DNA from: Prorocentrum cordatum
Lineage: Eukaryota > Sar > Dinophyceae > Prorocentrales > Prorocentraceae
Assembly: GCA_963575745.1 (NCBI GenBank)
Contig: CAUYUJ010005036.1
Coordinates: forward strand, 190,001 to 254,000
Length of the DNA stretch: 64,000 bases
Direction of reading: 5' to 3'
How positions within the stretch are numbered: position 1 is the first letter of the stretch; every line of letters starts with the position of its first letter. The notes beneath the pieces were generated by a model, which was not told the origin of the DNA, searched no databases, and was given only the letters and a program-made list of their open reading frames with translations. Positions 1-12,026 of the stretch are shown here, one piece after another. The translations under genes were made by a program, and so were the position numbers.

Positions 1-789
1 AGCAACCGCGGAAGGACGTAAGGAACATCGAGCCCCTTCCGACTCCAAACTGTTCCTTACTTCAGCGTCTTGGCTGTGTGGCCCAGGGCTCCACGGATGG
101 ACGGCAGACGCTCTTCAAAACGGAGCTCCCGCCCGAATGGCGGGCCCACGTGGCGGCCGTCCTTCGAGGGGGGCGCTCTGCGGAGCAGGAGAGACCGCGG
201 GCAAGGACCTGCGAGGAGGAGACCTGTGAGGAGGAGACTCGCGTTGTGCAGTGCCGCGGATCCGTGGCTCACTCTGGCCCTTCCTCCTCCGCCTCCTCCT
301 CCTCCTCCTCCTCCTGCGCCGCTTGCTGCTCCGCCCACCACTCCCGCCTGCTTGTTCTCCATTTTCCCCGACTTCCCCTCCCACTGGGGAAATCAAAAGG
401 TACCGACACCGGTACTCCCGGGACCTCTCCCGGGGTGCCCTCTGACCAGGATTTCGAGCCGAATCCAGTGGTGGCGACGAGAGTCTCCCAGAAGGCCCAA
501 AAAGGGGAAAACGGGCGAAGGGCAGCGGTATGGGTGCCTCCTCCTCCTCCGACCCTCATCTTCATCCTCCCCACGCTAGATGTATATATGTATTCCCCTT
601 ATCCTCGCTGTTCCTCCCCCCCGCATGCAAGGGGTCAAAAATTGCCAGCTCCGTCGGCCCTGGGTGGCGTGATTCTGACCCCCTTTCCGAGCCCAGCTCG
701 CACCTCTGCCAACCCTCCGCCGTCTTGGACTGGCGGAGCGGCTCTGACCTCAGTGCCCCGACCCCCCCCCTTTTTCTCTCCAGCCCCCC

Positions 790-1020
790 CTCCTCCTCCT
801 CCTCCTCCTCTCCTCCTCCTCCTCCTCCTCCTCCCTCCTCCTCCTCCTCCTCCTCCTCCTCCTCCTCCTCCTCCTCCTCCTCCTCTCCTCCTCCCCTCTC
901 CTCCTCCTCCTCCTCCTCCTCCTCCTCCTCCTCCTCCTCCTCCTCCTCGCTCCTCCTCCTCCCTCGCTCCTCCTCCTCCCTCGCTCCTCCTCCTCCCTCG
1001 CTCCTCCTCCTCCGCCTCCC
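790..1020 (+). repeat. (TCC)n polypyrimidine array
   Basis: Nearly pure CTC/TCC repeats with few breaks. It faces a complementary (GGA)n array at 1,305-1,495 across a 285-bp spacer, so the two could pair as an inverted repeat. Flanking DNA at 1-789 shows no credible gene (a minor TCC run at 281-316). Confidence 0.9.
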
Positions 1021-1304
1021 TCGCGTTTTGTCGCTGCCGGAATCTGCCTTCGCTACGAGGAATCAAATCCTCGATTCGTCGACGGCAAGGCCCCACATGA
1101 AACTTCCCAAATGGCCGGCAGGCGTGATAGGCATCCGGAACAGATGCGCCAGATCGGTCTCAACATTTCGGCCGAAGCTGCCAGTGCAACGACACCCGCA
1201 ACAACCTTGGGGGAATAGGCAGCTCATGGGGGAGGAAGGGTTGGAGGGAGAGGATGCGAGTATGATGCGGACGAGGAGGGGGAGGCTGAAGAGTCCTTGA
1301 ATAG

Positions 1305-1495
1305 GAGGAGGAGGAGGCGGAGGAGGAGGAGGAGAAGGAGGAGGAGGGAAGGAGGAGGAGGAGGAAGAAGAGGAGGAGAAGGAGGAGGATGAGGAGGAGG
1401 AGGAGGGAAGGAGGAGGAGAAGGAGGAGGAGGAGGAGAAGGAGGAGGAGGAGGAGGAGGGGAAGGAGAAGGAGGAGGAGCAGGAGAAAGAAGAAG
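1305..1495 (+). repeat. (GGA)n polypurine array
   Basis: Purine-only on plus for most of its length, with GGA, GAA and AGG units. It is the complement of the upstream array at 790-1,020. Confidence 0.9.
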
Positions 1496-1499
1496 ACCA

Positions 1500-4415
1500 G
1501 AATCAACCCAAAGTGCATCAACCGATGCTGCACTACACCTTCCCTTCCCAAGTCCCCGTCATTTCCACTGCGGGCACCTCCCCTTTGAGTGACGAGCGGC
1601 CAGCCGGTCCGCCAAGCAGACGAGGGCTCCTGTTGTAAAGGATCTTCCCCCCACGTGAGGGGCGCCCAGGGTTGCCACATGGCGAGAAGCACACGCCCTT
1701 CATCCGTCGAAGCGTTGCAGGATGTCCAAGTCGTGGACGTCTGCCCCGCGGAAGTTCCACGCGAGAGCCCTGAAGGACCCTTGGACAGCCTCATTTTGAC
1801 AAGAACATGCCTTCCCTCGATTTAGCGCTGCAAAATATCAAAGTTGTGGACGCACGCTTCGCGGAAGTCTCACACGAGGGCTCCGTTCAGAACAGGGTCC
1901 CGCCATCCAATCGTGTTTGGCGTTGCACAATATGGAACGCTGGATCGTAGGAGGTCGAGGAAGTGTCACGTGAGTGTAGCTGGTGGGTTCTGTATGCGAA
2001 CGCGCGCGAGTCCAAGGGGAGACCCCAATACGATGGGGGTGTTCGTTAAGGAACGTGCCCAGGAGGCTGCAGGAGTTGGAACGGACTTGGCATCTACTTA
2101 CGCAGCTAAGGACACTTTGGAAGCCGAGTATGCACGGCGCCAGGGCAGCCCCCGGAGGCCTGGGCGCACAGTTCGAGCAACGACGAGCAGCGGAACAGGC
2201 CCTTGCCATCGCTCGGACGTCCATTTCCCGTGCTTTCTCGGTTTCGTGCATGTTTTTCTTCCTCGATGGTCCAGGATGGTCCTCGATGGTTCTCGCCGAG
2301 CAAAAACGCACATGTCCGAGCGAGGCCAAGCGAGCAGCGAAACAGGCCACAAGAGATGCCCACGCCGGCAGCCTGAGGCGGAGCGCCTGCGGCCTTGGAC
2401 TGGAAGGTGCCCCTGCTGCGCTGGACCTCCCCCCAGGCGGGAGTGCGGACGAGCGTGGGCGGCTTCCTTCCCCGCCTCCCGCCCCTCCTTCTCCAGGCCC
2501 CCATTCGCCTCCACCCTCCTCTGCTCCTCCTCCTCTCTTTTCCCTCTCCACACTCTTCTCGTTCTTCTCATTATGCTGCTCCTCCTCCTCCTCCTCCTCC
2601 TCCTCCTCCTTTTCCTCCTCCTCCTCCTCCTCCACAAGAGCGTGGCGGCCTACATCGGGTGTACCATGCATCGGTCGCTCAGAGCGACGAGGTGGGAGCC
2701 CGCTTGCCGCTTCGAGCCGCCCAGGGCGCTCGCCCAAGCGCCAACTGCTGCAATGGCTCGGTATCGACTCGTGCGTTTCGTCGGTGTCGGACCTGTGCTG
2801 TGCAGGGCCTCTTTCTCTCCACGTCCAAGCCCAGCGGCCTGACCTGTAGCCAGTTCCTCAAGAGTTCCTCAGAGCACCCTGCGAGCCCTCGGAGCTATCG
2901 CAGGTGAAGGCGGTCACCATCCAGCACGTGGAAGCGCGCGCGCTTGCGCCCTCTGCAACGGGGCCGTTCGCCATAGAGGCATTCGACGCGGCGCCCTGCC
3001 TCGAGGACCCTGGCCTGCAGGAGGAGCCATGCGAGTCTCGCTGGGCCGCTGGCGATTGCACTGTCATCGTCGACGGCCGCCGCCTTTGCCGCGCAGGGCC
3101 CGCCGTGTGCTGCGAGGTGTGCGTGGCCTGGTCGGGCGCAGGCACCTCCAGGGCCCTGCTGGAGCCCTTTGGTGGTCTGCCTTCGGCGGCTGGCAAGGGC
3201 CCGACCTAACTCTCCAACCTGAAGTTGCGGCTGAAGCGACTCAAGGAGGGCAGGCATCCGAAGAGTGGCAGAGAGCTGACTTGAAGGTGAATGGCGAGCC
3301 GATCGGGAATGCCTCAATACCTGCCAGGGGTTCCCGCGGCTGGTGGATGAGGGAAGCATGCCGCTCAGTGGAGCGTGTTCTCGCGGCGCTTCGCCTTCGC
3401 CGACTTCGTCTTGCACGCTGTCTGCATCTCTGTGTGCCGTGACGCCGTGTCGCCTGGCGTGCCGCCCCTCGTGCTGCACGGGGCGGTGACCGCTGGTATG
3501 CCGCAGTGTTCGGTCATGGCGGCGCTCCTCGGCATAGTCCCCGCGACCTTCCATGCACTTTTCGGCATCGTCTTCGGCGCCGTGGGCAGCTTCTGCGTCC
3601 TCTCCTGAGGTCAGGCCCGCCCTGGGCCGTCGCCCGCGGCTCTTCTCCCGGCCCGCCCTGAAGCCTGGGAGGACACGCGGCTGCCCTGCTCCCTGCTCGT
3701 CCCCCATCCTCGCTCCCCCACTATCCCGCCAATCTCCCCCCATCCCTACCTCCACCTGCTAATCATTTCTATTCCCTCCTGTTCCTTCGCCTCCGTCTTC
3801 CTCATCCTCCTCCTCCTTCTTCTCCTCCTCCGCGATCGGGTTCCGCCCCTCCTTCCTCTCTCCTCTCTCTCCCTCTATCATGTTTTCCTCTTTCCTGACC
3901 CTCCTCTTCCCTCCCTCTCTTGTCCTGGTGAATGGATCCCTGTTTCCCCAGCGGGTTTGGGCGCCCCTTGAGGGTGAGGCCGCCTATGGCGTTTGCTCAC
4001 CCCCTTCCCCCCGCCCCCCCTCCCCCCTGTGCGTTTTAACCATTCTAGCTAGACTGCAGCTGGGTTGCGTGTTTGCGTTTGTGTCAACCTCCCTCGTCGT
4101 GGGCCGCCCTCACTCCGCTCTCCTTGCGGGCTCACTCAGCGCCCTCACCCGGCTCCTCTTCTCTCTCATGTACGTGTTGCATGACTCCTCGGCTCGTGGG
4201 AGCCATCCAGAGCCAAAACATCAGGCCTCGCGTCATGCCTGCTCCTCTCTCTCATCCTCCTTCCCCCTCCCTTCCTCCTCCGTCAGTTTTTTTGTTATGT
4301 TTCCACCTTTCACCGTGCCTCGCTCCTATTCCTCCCATACCCCCCTCACTTCTCGCTACTCCCTCCTTCCTCCCTTCTCTTCCTTAGCCGAACCCCTGCC
4401 TGCCTCCATCCCCAT
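1500..4415. other. GC-rich region, no convincing gene
   Basis: Apart from a (CTC)n run at 2,579-2,632 and the faint RT trace at 3,310-3,610, I see no conserved motif. Long open frames on both strands are expected from the base composition. 3,770-4,380 is pyrimidine-rich on plus. Confidence 0.5.
3310..3610 (+). pseudogene. Possible LINE reverse transcriptase trace
   Basis: Weak. QGFPRLVDEG at about 3,318-3,350 could be a motif A remnant (xxAFPSxxxxW). In the next frame, FADFVLHAVCISVCRDAVSPG, then LVLHGAVTAGMPQCSVMAAL (usual GVPQGCPLSxxLF) and FHALFGIVFG follow in the right order before a stop at about 3,608. No ADD box was found downstream. Chance resemblance in GC-rich DNA cannot be excluded. 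Confidence 0.25.
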
Positions 4416-4417
4416 TC

Positions 4418-4520
4418 GCTCCTCCTCCTCCTCCTCCTCCTCCTCCTCCTCCTCCTCCTAAGCTCCTCCTCCTCCTCCTCCCAGACCTCCTCCTCCTCCT
4501 CCTCCTCCTCCTTCTCCTCC
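4418..4520 (+). repeat. (TCC)n array
   Basis: CTC triplets with two short interruptions. A facing (GGA)n run lies at 4,797-4,835. Confidence 0.85.
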
Positions 4521-4839
4521 TCGCATGCCCTTCCCTCGTACATGTTGCTCCTCCTGCTCCTCCTGTTCCGCCTGGTCCTCTTCCTAGTCCCCGCTCCCCG
4601 CGGCCGCCGCGGCTGCTTTGTAGCTGGCGACCCGCCTGCGGTAATCCTCGGCGGCGGGCGGGATGAGGATAATAGAAGCAAATCGAAGCGACCGCCGGAG
4701 TCACGCGCGCTCCTCTGGGGAGCCCGCCCATGCCAATCATTGCATGGCGCGGAAGCCGTGGCCTCAAACATGTAATGCGTAGGGATAATAGAAGATCGAG
4801 GAGGAGGTGGAGGAGGAGGAGGAGGAGGAGGAGGACGAG

Positions 4840-6400
4840 TGCTTCTTTCCTACCGCAGGCGCACTCGCCATGTCCATTTCAGGTCGAACACTGCACGTGC
4901 GGGGGATGAGGGGAGAAGACGGAAGCAGTTCAAGTAAAGTGAAGCAGCGGCGGGCACTCTGCACGAGGAGTCCACTGTCCGTGGGGGCGCGCGCCCCCAT
5001 CAAAATCAGACCATCGCGATCCGAGCGAATCGCCACTCATGCACGATTCCGAACCACGAGAGCGAATCGCCACTCATGCACAATTCCGAACCACGATCGC
5101 CCCCCACCGAGCGACAGGCCCAACCCAACCACGGCGGCAAGGCAGAAGCACGACAGCGGGGCACGCACCAGAAAAACGAAGACAGAACAACAAGAGAGAA
5201 GCCGAACTGCGCATCAGGACGCCTTGAACCACGTCGGGAATTTGGCGCAGGGAGGCAAGGCGAAAGTGGACGATAGCAGCGGGGCGCCGCATGTGCATCA
5301 AACTTCGTCGGGAACCTGGCGCGGGGAGGGGTGGGCCAGGTCGAGGCTCTCGGGAACACTGCGCTCGAGGCGCCGCATGCCGCTTGCGAGCATGTGTGAT
5401 GATTACTAACTGCCGGAAGCAGCCAGCCAGCCAAACGCCACGCTCTACTCCCCAAAGCAGGAAGACCGCCCCGCCGAAGGAGGCTCGGTCGGGGAACCAT
5501 TTGTCAAGCCCAACACGGCGGGCGGTGGCGTGGCGGAATAGCGCGGCGGCAGCGCGGGGCCGCGGAAGGGGCGGCGGGCCGTCTCTTTGTTTGTGCTGCT
5601 GCTATCTTCTCTCTCTCTCTCTGCCCGCCGGCCGTGAGAGAGCAGGCCGAACGCAAGACACGGACGCAATAAGGAGGACCAGTCAGCAACAGGGAACAGG
5701 AATGAAGGGAGACAAGGGACAGACCAAGCGAGGGCGAGAGAGCAGTACGAGGAGCAAACCGAGGGAACCGCAGGAAACGACAAACTGAGGACGAAAAAGG
5801 AGCCGAAACCGACGGCGGAGACGGGGCGAGCCGGCGGCGGGACGACAGAGGAAACAGACAGCAAAGGAAAGGAAAGGAGAGGAGAAGGAAAGGAAGGCAG
5901 GCAACGGACAGGGCCCCTCCAGGCACCCCCAGGGAAACACGGCAGACCCTGAATTAGCCCAAAGAGCAAGAGCAACGTCCCGCAACGACCCAGGCCACTC
6001 TAAATCAGAGAACACACCTCGGAAAGCCAGTCGTCCAAGTTCAGAAGACCCCAAAGGTCGCAACCTTTGTCAACTACACACAGGGGCAGGGGGCGTGCGG
6101 GGAGGGGACTAGGGGGCCACGGGAGAAGGCGGGCGGTCCTCGACATCTCATCCAGGGGGAAGGGGGCAGGAGGCACAAGCGGAGGGGGAGGGAGGGCGCG
6201 CCGATCGGTGGCAACTACACGAAGCGACCGAAGCACTCTCAGCAGTTCGGGGCGACGGCGAAACAAGTGTCTCAGCCGAGCTTCGACCAGGAAGTCCCCG
6301 GGGACCTAGGAACCCGCCCGACGGGCGCTATGGGCCGCCAGGAGCCCATCAGTCAGAGTACGCCCCATCAGGTCACGGGACTACCCCCAGTGATGCCACA
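4840..6400. other. Intergenic DNA with a 37-bp doublet
   Basis: GCGAATCGCCACTCATGCAC plus the following ATTCCGAACCACGA occurs twice in tandem (about 5,026-5,095). No gene supported; 5,830-5,900 is purine-rich. Confidence 0.55.
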
Positions 6401-6413
6401 GACAGGAGAGAAT

Positions 6414-8130
6414 TCAAAGCCACTCCTCCCCTACCAGCTGCTCAGTCCACGAAGCAAGAATTCCATCGCGGTGAAAGATACCGGCGAAGCAACGATTGAG
6501 CTTCGGGCACACACGATAATGCCGAAAGTCATCATCAGCAGTCTCCTCAGCACAACAAAAGGGACAACCTAGCAGAGTCGTGAGAAGGCGGCTCGACGTA
6601 CATACTCCCCGACACAGAGCCTTGAGGACTCTTGTCACAAAACGCACCGCGCTGTCCTTCTCTACTTGTCACATCCTCCTAGCCAATTCCAAGACATCTG
6701 AGACCGAGAAACGGTCGGGTCCCACCCACTTGGGCACCCTCACGGCTAAAATGCGGAGGGGAGCATTGGTCTAACGGATGGACTTCAGCCGCGTCATGGC
6801 TCTTTCCTGAAACTCCATCCTGGGTGTGGGCGCGAAGATGGGGACAATGAAGAAGTTTCCTACTTCATCCACCGTCGTCCTGATTCAAGATTGTCTCCAC
6901 CAAGCCCAGATGGTCCGCGCGGGGATAAGCTCGTCGCCCTCGAGAGAAAGCGTTAACGACTCAACATCATACTGACTAGCATCCCGACTAGAACAAGAAA
7001 CCAAGACCCGAAAACTGATTACCTTCGAGAAATAATCAATGCCCAAAACATAAACTCTTAGCGCACGAAGTCCGGTCAGCATCTCCCTAGAAAGGCATGG
7101 CGAGGGCCTTCAGTAATCAGCTGTAGCGCTTCGTTATCTGCTTCCCGCGGCTGCTTCGACACGGGGCATAACTGCTGCTGGTATACCAGGGTCGACATAA
7201 AGCGGGAGTGGAAGAGTCGGACCGTCTGCGGGAGCCCCAGGCCAAGCCCACGGAGCCTCCGAACGGTCATCCTGAACTTCGGGATCACGTTATTCAAACC
7301 ATTCGATAAAACACCACGCCCAAGCCGAAATCCAATACGCAGAACCACATGAACAATACCCAAACCAATATCGTCAGCGTAGGCTCGTATCCGTGAAACG
7401 TGTCATGTTAACTTCGCCGTCATCCATCTCAAGACTGGGTCAAGGGCACACGCGAACAGTAACATCGATGAAGGATCTCCCTGCCGAGCCCCTCCTAGCA
7501 ACCACAAGCTTCAAAGGTGACGCCACAGGGAAGTTAATCACCGCAATACTGTCTGTGTACAGCTCCTCGTAGAAACCACGAATCTCGTCTGGGACACGCA
7601 CCACCGAAAGAAACTGCCAAGAGCCACGCTACTATCAATGAGGGGAAAGCAGGATTGAACTCAGCGCAAAGGATTCAAGAGCGGTCCTCCTAGTCAATAT
7701 TTGGCGAAGTCCCCACCATCCGATCCTAACAACGTTGTCCAAGAGGCTCCTCCCCAGGAACGCCCCCGCGCTGGATCGGGTCGATCGTAGTCCGACAGGC
7801 CCTTTGCAAGCCAATCGGGGGAAGCATTACTCAGTATTGTCGCGTCCGTTTTTGCCAAGGTCAGGGGTCGGGTCTCACCGGGGCACGAACGAGCTCAGCT
7901 AGATTCAAGTCTTCCTCCACATGTTTCGGCAAGAAACACATGCGAACCCTCCTCATGCTCGCCAAGACGGTCCCTCCACAGGCATCGTACATCTCAAAAT
8001 AATATATAAACAAATATCAGCAGCTCCTCCCGCCTTCCATCACCCATAATGGATCCCGTCCCCCCAAGGGGCCTAGTGGTGTTTGTGACTCACTCTTCCC
8101 GCAAATGACTCAATGTCCAAGCGCAAAGAA
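6414..8130 (-). pseudogene. LINE-A: reverse transcriptase and zinc-binding remnant
   Basis: Minus-strand pieces in order: MRRVRMCFLPKHVEED near 7,950; LTLAKTD in a second frame; EFNPAFPSLIVAWL (motif A, with Glu for Asp) near 7,640; VPDEIRGFYEELYTDSIAVI near 7,580-7,540; PVLRWM near 7,430; AYADDIGLG with the catalytic pair at 7,370-7,381. Then IPKFRMTVRRLRGLGLGLP, RLFHSRFMSTLVYQQQLCP and ALQLITEGP (thumb) to 7,076, and finally CPFCCAEETADDDFRHYRVCP, a Cys-Cys-His-Cys zinc box, before a stop near 6,414. No EN or RNase H seen. Many stops and frame changes show an old pseudogene. This stretch is lower in GC than its surroundings. Confidence 0.78.
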
Positions 8131-8529
8131 ACAGTGTCTAGTTGGATTGGCTGCGCGTGCTCCAGTACCTCAGGCCCGAAAAAACGAGCAGGTTCCCGAT
8201 GAGTAAAAACCTGCTCCCAATGGGCTTTGGGAGCAGCTGCCGACGCATCAAGGGAAGGGTAGACGTTGACACCAGGATGAGGAGGAGAACAACGGAGAAA
8301 GGGGAAGGATCGACGGGGTAGAGGGGAGGGGGGAAAAATGTCAAAGATTTGGGCTTTTGGGGCTCCTTCATCGCCCGTTCTGATTCATGTCTGGTCCTTC
8401 GGAAGCTTCCGGGGACCTCTGCATGGATACCTCTGGGGATCGCCTCTCCCCTCCCGGGGAGATACCCAGAACTCCAAAATCGTGATTTCTGCAACGGGCT
8501 GGGGGAGGAGGGGGAGGACGAGGAGGAGG

Positions 8530-9930
8530 AGGAGGAGACACGGACAACAACGGATACGACGACGTCCGATGGCACTACGCTGTCCACTACCACGAGCAAA
8601 CCAACACTCACAGTTACCAATTCCCCAACGACCACCTCCTCCTGCCAGGCTGGCACAAGTACCTAGACAAGTACAACAACGAGCTTGTCACCCACAAGGA
8701 CCTACAACAATGCCTACCGCATCCCCAACTACGGCCCGACCCGCAAGCAACCCCACTCTCGACGTGCAAATTCCCACCCACTGGTCCAACCAAGTACCCA
8801 AGCATTCAGCACACAACACCAGCCGACAACCACCTTCCACCAGGCAAGCCCACACACAGACACACACACACAGCTTCGACTAGGCAATGACTTGACAACC
8901 TTTACCGACCATTTCCGCACCAACGAAGAATTCAGACTGGCAGTAGTCTTCACCAAGAGGTACTTCCATACACAGTCCACAGGCTCCACCGCGCCCCTGT
9001 CTTACCAAATCACACACGCCATCCAGGAAGTCTCACAGTGGCCCACCGCATGCCACAAATACGAAGACATTATGAGATACGATTGGCCCGTCCGCATATA
9101 CGAAACAACTTCACTCCTGCAACATATTTGCAACTCAACAGCTTCACGCAACCCACACCAGACCACCGACACACACTCACTTGCACCAGCTCAGGCGACG
9201 ACGACAACGCAGTTACCATGCCCAGCATTCCTTACACGACAGGCGAGACACACGCCCGACTACTCCAGCATCATCGCCAATACCAGCAGCCACGACTCAA
9301 CAACCACAGCAGCGCCTACCGACCTACAATCAGACGGCAGCCTCGGAAGCAACTACACCAAAAGCACCACCTGCCAACACCAACATCAGGGCGGTACCTA
9401 TGGCACGCACCACCAGGACCCATCTACATCCACCACCACCTGACCTCAGGATCCCAATTGTTTGCCCATCACCCGAAGACGCCAGGGCACAAAGATGGCT
9501 CCAAGAGATACCCACCAGAGAGTTAGCACCATACACATACGCCACCAGACAGGTCTATTTTCCGACCAAAGCACCAGCAAGCACACTAGCCAGAAGCAGA
9601 AGAAGGCCAACCCCTAGGGTCGACATCGATCACCTAGGTCAAACATTTGCCCACGAGATCAACGACCCACGTTTCCTCGAATACATCGCCAAAATATGAC
9701 TGCATCCAGCGCAATTTTAACAATATTTTACTGAAGTTCACCTTCGCAACCTACTCCACGCAATACCACGCGAGCACCCACCAGGCCCAGCACAGACGCC
9801 GCTGGTCTTCAAGGCGCCACCCATGCCGGAGCAACACCATGCTCATACAAATGACAATGGCACGAATACGCGAGAGCCAATACATGGGATACCATGGTGG
9901 TTCTATCGCAGCGCTCCCACCTACGAGTAA
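8530..9930 (+). pseudogene. Frameshifted A/C-rich coding region of unknown function
   Basis: I do not recognise this protein. Protein-like segments pass from frame to frame: 8,531-8,885 (GYDDVRWHYAVHYHEQ, FPNDHLLLPGWHKYLDKYNN), 8,875-9,190 (DLTTFTDHFRTNEEFRLAVV, ACHKYEDIMRYDWPVRIYE), 9,150-9,440 (TCTSSGDDDNAVTMPSIP), 9,440-9,697 (AQRWLQEIPTRELAPYTYAT, LGQTFAHEINDPRFLEYIAK), 9,690-9,720 and 9,725-9,930 (TEVHLRNLLHAIPREHPPG, HGIPWWFYRSAPTYE, stop TAA). It is rich in His, Thr, Pro, Tyr and Gln, unlike the Arg/Ala/Gly-rich spurious frames around it. The first break lies in a short CA run near 8,860 and a GGA run abuts the start. Either a decayed gene or one spoiled by sequencing indels. It runs opposite to LINE-A next door. 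Confidence 0.5.
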
Positions 9931-10705
9931 ATGGAACGTGCAATACATACGAAAGACTTTGACATACCACGACGCTCACGACAACCACTGCGACAACTTC
10001 GATTACCGCAGAAGACCAACGGCTGACAACCTCTCCTCCCTACCTCCGTGTTATTCTTGCCGCCAACTTAACAACGGCCACTCCTGCTGTCGTCATCGTT
10101 TTTTCATCTACTCCCCGGGGGAGTAGGTGGAGAAACATATTTGCTCTATTCCTTGTAAAGCCAGGGTTGCCAGACCTACCCACGTAGTTGCGCATGGGCA
10201 CCTCCCCCCCAGGGGCTGCACCCCACCAGCTGCTGAGGACAGCAGATGCATGTGCACCCCCTGGATGCATAGGACACCTGTTTTTTTTCACTTTCGGTGG
10301 CTCAGTCCCTCTGCCCTCGCACCTCTTCCCCGTCGTTGCTGACTTCTTCTGCGCTCGTTGTGTGCGCTCTCCCTCCTCCTGCATATCTCTGACTTCACTA
10401 CCTCCCAGCCACTACTCGGAATGAAGTTCTTCCCTCATCCGCGGAGGAAGATCGCTTGTCTATACAAGGGTAGCAGCCCCATAGTGGCTTCCGTTTTTTT
10501 TTTGCTGGGGGCAGCAGCCGAGCCATCTACCACCGCATCAGTAAGTCTCACGGTGGAGGGCTCACTTTGCCAAGACAAGGGCAGCAGCCCCAAGACTGCA
10601 CTACATTTGTTTTCCCAAGCATCCTGTGGTGTTGGGTTTTCGTTTTGAAGAGACAGCGCCCCGCGTGACCTCCTCATCCCGCTGCCCCCTCCCCCTCCTT
10701 TCACC

Positions 10706-10800
10706 ATTATCATCAGCATCATCATCATCATCATCATCATCATCATTATCATGCCGTCCTCATCACCATCATCGTCATCATCATCGCCATCATCACCACT
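10706..10800 (+). repeat. (CAT)n microsatellite
   Basis: CATCAT and CATTATCAT runs directly before the 90-bp minisatellite. Confidence 0.9.
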
Positions 10801-10814
10801 ATCACCCCTCGCAC

Positions 10815-11740
10815 GTTTCGTGGCCCCACAGGGAGCTCCACCGAAAGCCCCAGTGACAGGGTTCGCATGGCGGCCACGGGCCATTGCGGCACACCACTTA
10901 CGAGGATCGTGGCCCCACAGGGAGCTCCACCGAAGGCTCCAGTGGCACGGTTCGCATGGCGGCCTCGGGCCATTTCGGCACACCCCTCACGAGGATCGTG
11001 GCCCCATAGGGAGCCCCACCGAAAGCGCCAGTGGCAGGGTTCGCATGGCGGCCCTGGGCCATGTCGGCACACCCCTCACGAGGATCGTGGCCGCATAAGG
11101 GAGCTCCACCGAAGGCCCCAGTGGTAGGGTTCGCATGGCGGCCTCGGGCCATTTCGGCACACCCCTCACGAGGATCGTGGCTACATAGGGAGCTCCACCG
11201 AAAGCGCCAGTGGCAGGATTCGCATGGCGGCCTCGGGCCATTTCGGCACACACACACACACACACACACCCCACGAGGATCGTGGCCCCATAGGGAGCTC
11301 CACCGAAGCCCCCCAGTGGCAGGGTTCGCATGGCGGCCTCGGGCCATTTCGGCACACCCCTCTCGATGATCGTGGCCCCCTAGGGAGCTCCACCGAAGGC
11401 CCCCAGTGGCAGGGTTCGCATGGTGGCCTCGGGCCACTTCGGCACACCCCTTACGAGGATCGTGGCCCCATGGAAAGCTCCACCGAATGCTCCAGCGGCA
11501 CGGTTCGCATGGCGGCCTCGGGCTATTTCGGCGCACCCCTCACGAGGGTCGTGGCCACATAGGGAGCTCCACCGAGGGCGCCAGTGGCAGGGTTCGCATG
11601 GCGGCCTCGGGCCATTTCGGCACACCCCTCACGAGGATCGTGGCCCCATAGGGAGCTCCACCGAAGGCGCCAGTGGCAGGGTTCGCATGGCGGCCACGGG
11701 CCATTGCGGCACATCCCTCACGAGGATCGTGGCCCCATAG
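10815..11740 (+). repeat. 90-bp minisatellite, 10 units
   Basis: TTCGCATGGCGG starts units near 10,862, 10,952, 11,040, 11,131, 11,220, 11,327, 11,416, 11,505, 11,597 and 11,686. Each unit also holds TTTCGGCACACCCCTCACGA and GGGAGCTCCACCGAAGG. The unit is a multiple of three, which leaves several frames open on both strands; these are not genes. One unit carries a (CA)n expansion at 11,247-11,270. A stray partial unit lies at 11,937-11,970. Confidence 0.95.
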
Positions 11741-12026
11741 TTGTGCTGCTTCACCGACCGCGCCTGGGCGTCGTACTCCGCCTTGTCGACGTGCAACGCC
11801 ACCTCCTCCCCCATGGCTCTCAAGGCCCTCTCCTGCTTCTGCGCTCCTCGGTGAGAGGGACGCCGTCCTTGTCGTCGCCGGCAACCGCGAAGACGGCCAC
11901 GAACGTGTCCCTGAGCATGTCGGGCTCCGGCGGGAAGCCGTGGCCACATAGGGAGCGCGGGCGAAGATGGTATTCACAATTGCGGTATTCACAGCTGCAT
12001 ATGGTTGGGTCCTTCGCCAGGCTAAC

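Noticed and set aside
70-1300. Long overlapping open frames with Ser/Pro/Leu or Gly/Arg runs on both strands
   Set aside because: They are translations of (TCC)n/(GGA)n arrays in different frames; no non-repetitive domain.
4200-4215. Second DinoSL relict (GAGCCAAAAC at 4,208)
   Set aside because: Only nine to ten bases match and the rest of the leader is absent.
10867-11740. Repetitive WP-rich proteins on both strands of the 90-bp minisatellite
   Set aside because: Open frames on both strands and several phases follow from the unit length; no evidence for one being coded.
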